Of a stretch of DNA of 64,000 nucleotides, positions 1 to 7,665 are shown in pieces (the stretch's first letter is position 1; every line of letters begins with the position of its first letter). Origin of the DNA: an uncultured Acidobacteriia bacterium (lineage in GTDB: Bacteria > Acidobacteriota > Terriglobia > Bryobacterales > Bryobacteraceae); assembly GCA_903875575.1 (NCBI GenBank), contig CAIQWJ010000033.1, positions 1 through 64,000 of the forward strand, read 5' to 3'. The translations under genes and the position numbers were made by a program. The notes below the pieces were generated by a model. It saw only the letters and a list, made by a program, of their open reading frames with translations, did no database searches and was not told the origin of the DNA.

Positions 1-1505
1 GTGGAGCCCGCGGTGGCGGCATTGGTTGCAGAGTTCGCAGTGCCGTTTTGATTGACCGCCGCGAGCTGACCTGTGCCGCTGGAATTTGCCGTAAACATAC
101 CGGGAGCCGCCTGCGCCACCGGAACTGTGAACGCCTGCGACGCCTGTCCGGGCGTCTGCACCACGATGTTCGCCGTACTCGAAAGCAGCGTAATATACGG
201 AATCTCGATACTGGTTTCCGAACCGCTGGTGTAGAGAATTGGCGCAGGGACGTTGTTTACTGTCACGGTCACGCCGCCGAGCGTGGTGCCAATGCTTCCC
301 GCAGCCGGAATGACAGCCGAGACCAGCGGAATGGCACCGACGGTCTGACCGCCGATGGCAACGATTTCACCGGGCGCCACCGAACCAGACTGCCAGCTCG
401 CGGCGTTCACTACCGCCGTTACTGCGGAGGGTGGCGCTATTGTGCCCAGCAGGCCGCGCGGGATCTGCGAACCGTTCGGGATGCCTGCCACGAAGAACAG
501 CGTGTTGACATCGGCGCGAGTGCCCGTACCGAAGAGCATGCCCCACAGGCCGGAGACCACAATGGGATTGCCATTGGCATCCTGCAGTGTGCCAAGGAAC
601 GCGCCGCTGGTGGCATTGAAGGCGTTGATGTGGCCATCGCCGAAGTTACCCACGAGCAGCGCGCCGCCGAAGGCACCCCAACCGGCTGGAGCAATGGCAA
701 CACCCCAGGGCGAATTCAGGGGACCGTTAGAGATCAGATGCTGGATGAGATTGCCGTTCAGGTCAAACGAGGCGACATAGCCGTTGCCCGCGCCGCCAAC
801 GTCGAGGAACTGATTGGCGTCCTGTTTGGCGTATTCCACATAGAGGGTGTTGTTGACGTTCCAGATATTAAAGGGCGCGAAGCCAGTTGGCACGGCAGGA
901 TCGCTGAAGCTGCCGGCCAGCGTGACGGGCGCGAAGCCTGGACCCCAGACATCGATTTTTCCGGAACGGAAGTTGGCCGCGTAAATCGTGCCGCCCGCGG
1001 CGCTCGTGCCGATCGCCATGCCTTTGTAGACGGCGTTCTTTGAAGAGTTATTGACCTTGATTTCGCCCAGCGTGCCGGAAGCGCCATTCCAGCCTTCAAT
1101 CAGGCCGTCTTCCGTACAGAAAAGGAAACTCGCGTTGCCGTTGTTGGCCAGCGTGAAGGCCGATCCCTGATTGTTCTGCACTTGGCCCGTCGGTTTTCCG
1201 GGACCGGTACCGGAGGCGGGAGGAAGCTTCACGACTGTGGCGGAAATCGCGCCATTCCCACTGTAGAGAGTCGTCAGGCCATTGCCATGATCCGAAACCC
1301 AAAACGGAGTGTTGGTGTTGGCGATACCCCAGCCATCCACCAGATTGGGGTCAGTGAAGGCCGCGACGCCCGCCACGTTGGAGACGAGATTCACGACCCG
1401 ATAAGTATTCGGGGCCTGGGCCAAAGCGCCGGTCGAGAGCGCCAGCAGCGCAACAACCAGCGGAAAACCGGGTTTCAGATTCAGGTTTGGATAGATGGAT
1501 TTCAT
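1..1505 (-). CDS. TIGR03118 family exported protein with C-terminal TIGR03437-type domain (3' end outside window)
   Basis: The frame is open from an ATG at 1505 to the left edge (about 501 codons, no stop), so the C-terminus is missing. A GAGGAAAG ribosome site lies about 9 bases before the ATG. Residues 1-27 form a signal peptide ending ALAQA. The body has the repeated phrases of TIGR03118 proteins (NPWGV-type, VSDNG, GLIEGW, GKIDVWG), probably a beta-propeller. The last visible part (APGEIVAIGG, VNNVPAPILYTS, PGMFTAN) matches the TIGR03437 domain known from Solibacter surface proteins. The gene is divergent from the decaheme cytochrome gene across a 142-bp region. The role is unknown; a secreted or surface-attached protein is inferred. 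Confidence 0.85.
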   Translation of the reverse strand, partial: MKSIYPNLNLKPGFPLVVALLALSTGALAQAPNTYRVVNLVSNVAGVAAFTDPNLVDGWGIANTNTPFWVSDHGNGLTTLYSGNGAISATVVKLPPASGTGPGKPTGQVQNNQGSAFTLANNGNASFLFCTEDGLIEGWNGASGTLGEIKVNNSSKNAVYKGMAIGTSAAGGTIYAANFRSGKIDVWGPGFAPVTLAGSFSDPAVPTGFAPFNIWNVNNTLYVEYAKQDANQFLDVGGAGNGYVASFDLNGNLIQHLISNGPLNSPWGVAIAPAGWGAFGGALLVGNFGDGHINAFNATSGAFLGTLQDANGNPIVVSGLWGMLFGTGTRADVNTLFFVAGIPNGSQIPRGLLGTIAPPSAVTAVVNAASWQSGSVAPGEIVAIGGQTVGAIPLVSAVIPAAGSIGTTLGGVTVTVNNVPAPILYTSGSETSIEIPYITLLSSTANIVVQTPGQASQAFTVPVAQAAPGMFTANSSGTGQLAAVNQNGTANSATNAATAGS

Positions 1506-1565
1506 GCGGAAAACTTTCCTCTACGTGTCAGCTTGCAGCAGACACGGTGCGACAGTGTCGTGGAG

Positions 1566-1587
1566 TTGTAAAATTCCGGTAAAATTC
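1566..1587. promoter_or_regulatory. GTAAA-N6-GTAAA direct repeat (CpxR/OmpR-type box candidate)
   Basis: TTGTAAAA at 1566-1573 is followed exactly 11 bp later by CGGTAAAA at 1577-1584, each followed by TTC. Direct repeats one helical turn apart are the usual target form of OmpR-family regulators, and GTAAA-N5-GTAAA is the known CpxR box. The site lies between the divergent TIGR03118 and cytochrome genes. A near-identical repeat sits upstream of the regulator operon at 6541. Function is inferred. Confidence 0.45.
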
Positions 1588-1647
1588 AAAACTTTCACAT
1601 CTCCATCACAAGTGGATGGACCGATACCCGTATGCTGGAGGTCAGAC

Positions 1648-2589
1648 ATGAGATTCATTCGGGTCATCGCGTGTTTAGTGGCTTTGCCGTTCGTCGCTTT
1701 ACCACAGACGGCCTCGCCCTTGAAGGCAGCGCCCCCCAACCAATACATCGGCAACGACCAGTGCGGCATCTGCCACGTCGAAATCGCGAAGGACTTCTTT
1801 CGCAATCCGCACTACAAGTCGATCGCATCCGGGAAGGAAGCCCCTGAAAAGACAGGATGCGAAGGTTGCCACGGTGCCGGCGGGAATCATCTGGCGGCGG
1901 GCGGCGGACAGGCGACCATCCGTGCCTTTTCGCAGATGACTCCGGCGCAGATTATCGATACCTGTCTCGGTTGCCACTCGAAAGATCTGTCGCGCGCCAA
2001 CATCCGCCGCTCCGCCCATACGGAGGCCGACGTGGTCTGCACCAACTGCCATTCGGTGCACCATTCGACGACGCCGAAGTTTTTGCTGGCGAAAAAGCAG
2101 AGCGAACTCTGCTACCAGTGCCACGCACCCATCCGGGCACAGTTCGATATGCCCGTGAAGCACCGTGTCAACGAAGGCGTGGTGCAATGCACGGATTGCC
2201 ACAATCCCCACGGTAACTTCGCCGCATCCTGGCGGACCGGCACCGGCTCGAACCTGGTAACCGCCTCGCACGAAAACGAAGAACCCTGCCTGAAATGCCA
2301 CGCTGATAAGCGGGGGCCGTTCGTTTTTGAACACGCCAGTGTGCGGGTGGAGGGCTGCTCGGGGTGCCACATGCCGCACGGCTCCACGAATGCGAAATTA
2401 CTGAAGCGCCCGGTGGTATTCACGGTCTGTCTGGAATGCCACAACGGCGCGGGCACGTTTGGCCGGGAGAACCTGGGTGTCTTCGTGCAATCGGCATCCC
2501 ACAATATGCTGGATCCGAAGTATCAGCGCTGTACTTCCTGCCACGTGAAGATTCATGGCTCCAACAGCGATCCGAGGTTCCTGCGATGA
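1648..2589 (+). CDS. periplasmic decaheme c-type cytochrome, MtrA/DmsE-like
   Basis: The ATG at 1648 is preceded by CTGGAG and followed by a signal peptide of about 20 residues (hydrophobic core ACLVALPFVALPQ). The 313-residue product contains ten CXXCH haem-binding motifs (CGICH, CEGCH, CLGCH, CTNCH, CYQCH, CTDCH, CLKCH, CSGCH, CLECH, CTSCH). Ten haems in about 310 residues is the size and content of the MtrA/PioA/DmsE family, which carries electrons through an outer-membrane barrel. Its stop overlaps the start of the next gene (ATGA), which encodes a barrel, as in mtrAB. Electron transfer across the outer membrane is inferred; the electron partner is not visible here. Another multihaem role, such as a periplasmic reductase subunit, is possible. 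Confidence 0.9.
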   Translation: MRFIRVIACLVALPFVALPQTASPLKAAPPNQYIGNDQCGICHVEIAKDFFRNPHYKSIASGKEAPEKTGCEGCHGAGGNHLAAGGGQATIRAFSQMTPAQIIDTCLGCHSKDLSRANIRRSAHTEADVVCTNCHSVHHSTTPKFLLAKKQSELCYQCHAPIRAQFDMPVKHRVNEGVVQCTDCHNPHGNFAASWRTGTGSNLVTASHENEEPCLKCHADKRGPFVFEHASVRVEGCSGCHMPHGSTNAKLLKRPVVFTVCLECHNGAGTFGRENLGVFVQSASHNMLDPKYQRCTSCHVKIHGSNSDPRFLR

Positions 2590-4571
2590 GCTTTCTCAAA
2601 CTGTTTCTGTTCAGCGCACTGGCCGCAGTTCCTGTCGCTTTGGCACAAACCGACGGTGTGACGGTAGGCCCCGCGGGCGGTGCGACGTACGCCAAATACA
2701 ACGTGAGCCAAGCCTGGGAGTTGGGCTACCGGTTTGCCTCAGTGGGCGGCGACGAAGGTAAGTACCGCAGTGACGTCAACTATCGCAATGGTCTGCGCCT
2801 GCTGGGCAGTTCCCTGGCTATCCGTTCGCTGGAAGGCCACGGCAAATGGTTCGACGAAATTGTGATGACCACGGCGGGTCTGGGCAACGATCCGTATCAA
2901 TCGACCACTCTGCGGGTGCAGAAGAATCGTCTTTACCGCTACGACATGCTGTGGCGGCAGAACGCGTACTTTAACCCCGGCCTGGTGGTTTCGGGCGGAC
3001 TTCACCAGGAAGACCTCACGCACCGCTGGCAGGATCACGATCTGACACTGCTGCCGCAGAGCGCGTTCCGCATCCACGCCGGTTACGGCCGCACCACTCT
3101 GAACGGCCCGGCGCTCACCACCGCGCAGTACTTCGATTCGCGCAGCGACATCTTCCCCATTTTTCAGAACGTGCGGCAGCAGTACAACGAATACCGGCTG
3201 GGGTTCGACGCCAGTGTCCGCGGCTTTCGCCTGACCGTGCAACGGCGCTGGGAATTCTTCCGGGAGGATTCTTCCGCCAGCGTGATTACACCCGAAGTGG
3301 GTACGGTGCCCACTGTGCTGAATGGATACCAGGCAAACGGCCCCTATCGCGGCACGGCACCCGGCTGGATGGGCAATCTGAATGGTGAGCTGAGCTGGAT
3401 CACGGTCAATGCGCGCGCAACTTATGCCGGAGGCACCGGCAGCTTTTCCCAAAACTACATGGCGACGGGGACCGACCGGTTCGGGTCGCTGCAGAGCCAG
3501 CAGATCGCCGTCTCGGGGACTGGCAACCGGCCCGTGCTGACAGGCGATTTCAATGTCACGCTCTTTCCTTCTTCGCGTTTGTCTGTGATCAATAACACTT
3601 CGGTGGCGAATACGCGAATGGACGGTGCCAACTCTTTCACCCAGTTCAGCCCCTTCAGCGTGTTTACAACGATCAACTTCCAGTTCCTGGGCGTGCGTCT
3701 TTTCGCGAATGCCACCGACGTGCGCTATCGCGCTTCGAAGAAGTTCGATGTTTTCGGAGGTTTCCGCTACGCTGATCGCCTGATCCGCTCCACTGAGGAA
3801 GGCGCGGCCGCCGGTTCGCCGCTCAGCGGCCTGAGCGCGGAGCAATCGAATCACACCACCGCGGGCGTGGCAGGCATCAACTGGCTTCCGGTAACGGGCC
3901 TTCGGCTGCACGTGGAAGGGGAAATGGGACGCAACGACAATCCATTTACCCCGGCGAGCCTCGCGAAATTCCACACCATCAAGGCACGTACGCAGTATCG
4001 GAAAAAGAATACGACACTGGGTGCGGCTTATCAGGAGAACTACAACAACAATTCGATCGTCATCACGTCGTACAGTTCGCATGCGCGAACGTATTCGGCG
4101 GATGCGTCATGGATGGCAAAATCCGGCTTGTCTTTCGACGCTTCGTATTCGAAGCTGCATCTGGATTCGCTGGGCGGCATTGCGTTTTTTGCGGGCGCCC
4201 CGCGTTCGTCGCTGGTGTCGAATCTCAATTCCGTCTATGCGAGTAATATCCACGCGTTGAACCTCGGGGTACGGATCGCGGCCAGGAAGGCGGATCTCTT
4301 TCTGGGCTATAGCCTGACGAAAGACGCGGGGGATGGCCGCGCGGCGCTTGCGACGCAGACGACTGCGGCCGGGCAGGTGATCTACAATGTGCAGACCTTC
4401 CCGCTGCTATATCAGGCTCCGCTGGTGCGAGTGTCCGTGAAGATCAGCGAGAAACTGCGCTGGAACGCGGGTTATCAGTACTACGGGTATCGCGAAGACT
4501 TCGGTTTGTTGTCCCAGAATCAGGGTTATCGGGCGAATACCGGCTACACCAGTCTGCTTTGGGCGTTCTGA
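2586..4571 (+). CDS. outer-membrane beta-barrel partner of the decaheme cytochrome (MtrB/PioB-like)
   Basis: The start chosen is the ATG in the ATGA overlap with the cytochrome stop; the same frame stays open further upstream, but the codons after 2586 give a clear signal peptide (KLFLFSALAAVPVALAQ). The 661-residue product is rich in alternating hydrophobic and aromatic strands (for example RLYRYDMLWRQNAYFNP) and ends in Phe, the usual recognition residue for outer-membrane insertion. No cysteine was noticed in the mature protein, so the N-terminal CXXC of Shewanella MtrB is absent, as in some other conduits. Length fits the 650-700 residues of MtrB/PioB. Family membership rests on architecture and neighbour rather than a specific motif. 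Confidence 0.75.
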   Translation: MSFLKLFLFSALAAVPVALAQTDGVTVGPAGGATYAKYNVSQAWELGYRFASVGGDEGKYRSDVNYRNGLRLLGSSLAIRSLEGHGKWFDEIVMTTAGLGNDPYQSTTLRVQKNRLYRYDMLWRQNAYFNPGLVVSGGLHQEDLTHRWQDHDLTLLPQSAFRIHAGYGRTTLNGPALTTAQYFDSRSDIFPIFQNVRQQYNEYRLGFDASVRGFRLTVQRRWEFFREDSSASVITPEVGTVPTVLNGYQANGPYRGTAPGWMGNLNGELSWITVNARATYAGGTGSFSQNYMATGTDRFGSLQSQQIAVSGTGNRPVLTGDFNVTLFPSSRLSVINNTSVANTRMDGANSFTQFSPFSVFTTINFQFLGVRLFANATDVRYRASKKFDVFGGFRYADRLIRSTEEGAAAGSPLSGLSAEQSNHTTAGVAGINWLPVTGLRLHVEGEMGRNDNPFTPASLAKFHTIKARTQYRKKNTTLGAAYQENYNNNSIVITSYSSHARTYSADASWMAKSGLSFDASYSKLHLDSLGGIAFFAGAPRSSLVSNLNSVYASNIHALNLGVRIAARKADLFLGYSLTKDAGDGRAALATQTTAAGQVIYNVQTFPLLYQAPLVRVSVKISEKLRWNAGYQYYGYREDFGLLSQNQGYRANTGYTSLLWAF

Positions 4572-4687
4572 GAGCCCCTCGGTTCCGCTGTCGGTTCCGC
4601 TCGACAGGGCCCGAAGGATTTGGTATAAAAAGTGTCACGGCGGCATCCCCAAGACAAAACGGGCGGCCGCACGAGGAGAATAGATCA

Positions 4688-5008
4688 ATGATCCTGATCG
4701 TAGTTGCTCTGGTGTGCGTGGCCGTTTGCTTCATCGTGCTCTCGGCGATGAAGAAAAAGAAGGCCGCGCAGGCATGGCCGTCGGTGCCGGGGACGGTAAC
4801 CTCCTCACGCGTCCAGCAAAAAGAGGACGAAAGCGACGCGGTTGTCACGTATTCCTACGCTGTGAACGGCAAGGATTATCAGGGTAATCGGGTTGGGTTC
4901 TTTTCAAGGGATACCGCACAACAGGTGGTCAGCCGCTATCCCTCGGGCAAGCAGGTTGAGGTTTTCTACGACCCTGCCAATCCTTCATCCGCCGTACTGG
5001 AGCGCTGA
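4688..5008 (+). CDS. DUF3592 domain membrane-anchored protein
   Basis: The product is 106 residues. Residues 1-20 form one membrane helix (ILIVVALVCVAVCFIVLSA), then a KKKK stretch and a small beta domain with the DUF3592 pattern (WPSVPGTV near the start, YSYAVNGKDYQGNRV, VEVFYDPANPSSAVL at the end). A good ribosome site (GAGGAG) stands before the ATG. It lies 116 bp downstream of the barrel gene. DUF3592 proteins have no established role; the domain is probably outside the cytoplasm. Confidence 0.8.
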   Translation: MILIVVALVCVAVCFIVLSAMKKKKAAQAWPSVPGTVTSSRVQQKEDESDAVVTYSYAVNGKDYQGNRVGFFSRDTAQQVVSRYPSGKQVEVFYDPANPSSAVLER

Positions 5009-5090
5009 GGCGCTCGACCCGGACGACATTACCGGACGATACCGGGCGGGCCATACTGAGCCACAGAGGTATTAGAATGGACGCAATACC

Positions 5091-6383
5091 ATGATGCTCC
5101 GCGTCCGCTTCATCCTTGTACCCACGTTCGCTCTCGCGGCCGTATGTGCTTCCGCTACCGTTATCGGCCAAAACGTCGCAGCTCTGCCGCTGACCGAAGA
5201 ACGCCTTGCGACGCTGCCCGCCGCGCAACAGGATGCGTGGCGGCAGTATCTCGCGCGTTCCGTGGCACAGATGCAGGCGGACCGCGCGGCGCTGCAGTCG
5301 GAATTGAAGAAAGCCGGTCTGAACGCGCCCCTGCTTCCCCCGAGCATGGGTTCGGCGAAGAGTATCCCGCTGGACAAACCCCCGGAGTGGTACGCGAGTC
5401 CGGAAGCCCGGCGCATTGCGGACATCGTTGTTTCTTTCCAGACTCCGGCGGGCGGCTGGAGCAAGAATCTCAATCTTACGGATCACGCACGCCGCCCGGG
5501 TGAACACTTCGCCGGCGACAATTCCTCGCCCGTTCCGTCTGCCGCCGATTTCGATACATCCAAAGACACAAAGTGGGAGTATGTGGGCACGCTCGACAAC
5601 GACGCGACAACCACCGAGATCCGCTTTCTGGCAAAAGTGGCAGCCGCGGGAGGCGAGAACGCTGCGGCATGGCGTGCAGCTTTTGTGAAAGGGCTGGAGT
5701 ACATCCTCAGTTCGCAATACCCCAACGGTGGTTGGCCCCAGATCTGGCCGCTCCAGGGCGGCTACCACGATGCGATTACTTTTAACGACGACGCGATGAC
5801 CAAAGCCATGGACGTTCTGATGGATGCCGCGGACGGCCATGGCGAATTCGCGCCGGTGCCGACGGAACTCCGGGTACGCGCGAAAGCCGCGGCTGCGAAG
5901 GGAATCGCGATCACGCTTAACACGCAGATTCGAGTGAAAGGACAGTTGACTGCCTGGGGCCAGCAACACGACATGCTGGACCTCAAACCCGTAGGCGCGC
6001 GGAATTACGAGCCGCCGTGCTTATCCAGCGGGGAAAGCGCCAGCCTGATGATCTTCCTCATGAAATTGCCGCAACCGAGTCCCGAAATCGTGAGCGCCGT
6101 ACGCGCGGCCGCTGCATGGCTGCAACATGTGGCGATATACGGCAAGGCCTTCGAGAAGGGGGCAAACGGACGCATGCTGACGGCCCGTGAGGGTGCCGGA
6201 CCTATCTGGTCGCGCTTCTATGAAATCGGTTCCGACCGACCGATCTTCGGCGACCGCGACAAGAGCATCCATGACGATGTCAACGAAATTTCGTTAGAAC
6301 GACGAAATGGCTACAGTTGGTACAACGCGGGAGCGAAAACAGCGCTGGAACGCTTCGCGGCCTGGAACGCGTCGCGTCCGTAA
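5091..6383 (+). CDS. pelA: pectate lyase, PL10 family (PelA/Pel-15E type)
   Basis: The product is 430 residues with a signal peptide (residues 1 to about 26). The catalytic part has PL10 features: WYASPEARRIADIVVSFQ, the GGWSKN strand, DNDATTTEI, YPNGGWPQIWPL and ITFNDDAM. PL10 enzymes cleave polygalacturonate by beta-elimination outside the cytoplasm, which fits a soil bacterium feeding on plant polysaccharide. Two ATG codons stand in tandem (5091, 5094). The gene is followed by a strong terminator and seems to be transcribed alone. Confidence 0.88.
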   Translation: MMLRVRFILVPTFALAAVCASATVIGQNVAALPLTEERLATLPAAQQDAWRQYLARSVAQMQADRAALQSELKKAGLNAPLLPPSMGSAKSIPLDKPPEWYASPEARRIADIVVSFQTPAGGWSKNLNLTDHARRPGEHFAGDNSSPVPSAADFDTSKDTKWEYVGTLDNDATTTEIRFLAKVAAAGGENAAAWRAAFVKGLEYILSSQYPNGGWPQIWPLQGGYHDAITFNDDAMTKAMDVLMDAADGHGEFAPVPTELRVRAKAAAAKGIAITLNTQIRVKGQLTAWGQQHDMLDLKPVGARNYEPPCLSSGESASLMIFLMKLPQPSPEIVSAVRAAAAWLQHVAIYGKAFEKGANGRMLTAREGAGPIWSRFYEIGSDRPIFGDRDKSIHDDVNEISLERRNGYSWYNAGAKTALERFAAWNASRP

Positions 6384-6390
6384 AAAATCG

Positions 6391-6430
6391 GGGCAGCGCG
6401 GGTTGCCCTGTACAACCCGCGCGCCCTTTT
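6391..6430 (+). terminator. rho-independent terminator after the pectate lyase gene
   Basis: GCGCGGGTTG (6396-6405) pairs with CAACCCGCGC (6413-6422). An outer GGGC (6391-6394) pairs with GCCC (6423-6426) across a single bulged A, and TTTT follows at 6427-6430. Confidence 0.8.
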
Positions 6431-6540
6431 GCGGCATCGTCGAACAGACCCCTGAAAAACTCAGAACACGGGACTGAAGTCGGGTATCGACGCCAATTGA
6501 ATTCATTCTGCCGCGAATCGGCGCACCATGCGTGCGCATC

Positions 6541-6559
6541 TTGTAAAAGAGTTGTAAAA
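6541..6559. promoter_or_regulatory. TTGTAAAA direct repeat, 11-bp spacing (CpxR/OmpR-type box candidate)
   Basis: TTGTAAAA occurs at 6541-6548 and again at 6552-6559, giving GTAAA-N6-GTAAA. It lies 64 bp before the start of an OmpR-family regulator gene, suggesting autoregulation. A TAAAAT box at 6608-6613 could be the -10 element just before the GTG start. The same repeat form occurs at 1566. Confidence 0.5.
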
Positions 6560-6622
6560 ACTGGACTCTGCTTCCGACCAGCCGCCAACAAGCATCGCGA
6601 CACGCGCTAAAATCGCAGTGCC

Positions 6623-7297
6623 GTGCAAACTATTCTGGTCATTGACGACGACGACAATCTTCGCGACACGATCGGTGTCCTGGTGGAGCGCGAAGGCTTC
6701 CGCGCCCTGCTTGCCGCAGACGGCATCAGCGGTGTGGATCAGGCCATTCTCGCCAAACCCAGCCTGATCATTACGGACCTCCGGCTTCCCGGGCTCAGCG
6801 GAGTGGAAGTCTGCAAGCGCATTCGCGGTGCGGGCATCCTGACGCCCATCATCGTCTTAAGCGCTATTGGCGAAGAGATCGACAAAGTACTGCTGCTGGA
6901 AATCGGCGCGGACGATTATGTGGTGAAGCCCTTTGGTTCGCGCGAACTTCTGGCGCGCATCAAAGCGTTGTTGCGGCGGCAGCCGGGGAACCAGCAGAAA
7001 GTGCTGGGCTTTGCCGACATAGAAGTGAATCTGGATCGCCGCATCGTCACCAAACGGGATCAGGAAATCCGTTTCACGCCGGCCGAATACAATCTGCTGA
7101 CGTTCTTCCTGCAGAACCCGGACCGCCCGCTTTCGCGCGACATGATTCTGAATTCCGTCTGGGGTTATGAATCGTTCCCCAATACGAGGACCGTGGATGC
7201 CCACGTCGTTCGCCTGCGCCAGAAACTGGAGCCGGATCCGAACAGCCCGCGGCACTTCCTCACGCTCCACAAGGTCGGGTACCGTTTCCTGCCATGA
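6623..7297 (+). CDS. OmpR/PhoB-family response regulator
   Basis: The product is 224 residues from a GTG start. The receiver domain (about 1-115) has acidic residues DDDD at 8-11, phosphoacceptor D52 in LIITDLRLPG, and lysine in VVKPFG. The C-terminal winged helix (about 125-224) has FTPAEYNLLTFFLQNP, VWGYESFPNTRTVDAHVVRLRQKL and the VGYRF ending typical of OmpR/PhoB proteins. It is the first gene of a five-gene operon that ends with a sensor kinase; its stop overlaps the next start by 4 bp. It probably binds the 11-bp direct repeat just upstream. Confidence 0.95.
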   Translation: MQTILVIDDDDNLRDTIGVLVEREGFRALLAADGISGVDQAILAKPSLIITDLRLPGLSGVEVCKRIRGAGILTPIIVLSAIGEEIDKVLLLEIGADDYVVKPFGSRELLARIKALLRRQPGNQQKVLGFADIEVNLDRRIVTKRDQEIRFTPAEYNLLTFFLQNPDRPLSRDMILNSVWGYESFPNTRTVDAHVVRLRQKLEPDPNSPRHFLTLHKVGYRFLP

Positions 7298-7665
7298 AAA
7301 CCGTTCTGATTGTGGAAGACAGCGAAACTTGTGCGGAAACTCTGCAGATCGCGCTGGAGGCGATACCGGATCTCAAGACCATGGTGCTGCGGAATCCATG
7401 TGCCGCGATGACGGCGCTGCGAAATGCCGATAACGATATTGCCGCGCTGGTGACGGACCTGCATCTTCCGGAGCACGATGGGTTCGAACTCATCCGCCAG
7501 ATACGCGCGGAGCGTGGCTTCGAACAGTTGCCCGTTCTGCTGATTTCCGGCGACAGCGACCCGAGGCTGCCGCAGCGCGCACTGGCTCACGGCGCCAACG
7601 CGTTCTTCTCAAAGCCGTACTCGCCGGCGGCCGTCCGCCGCAAACTGGAGCAACTCCTATGCTGA
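7294..7665 (+). CDS. stand-alone CheY-like receiver protein
   Basis: The product is 123 residues, a single receiver domain with ED at 8-9, phosphoacceptor D55 in ALVTDLHLPEHDGF, LLISGDSD and lysine in FFSKPYS. There is no output domain. It is coupled to the preceding regulator by an ATGA overlap and overlaps the porin gene downstream. It may act as a phosphate sink or second output of the kinase encoded at the end of the operon; which receiver the kinase prefers cannot be read from the sequence. Confidence 0.93.
   Translation: MKTVLIVEDSETCAETLQIALEAIPDLKTMVLRNPCAAMTALRNADNDIAALVTDLHLPEHDGFELIRQIRAERGFEQLPVLLISGDSDPRLPQRALAHGANAFFSKPYSPAAVRRKLEQLLC

Noticed and set aside
48-1043. 331-codon plus-strand frame at the left edge
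   Set aside because: Arg/Gly-rich shadow opposite the TIGR03118 gene, whose own frame has a signal peptide, ribosome site and family motifs.
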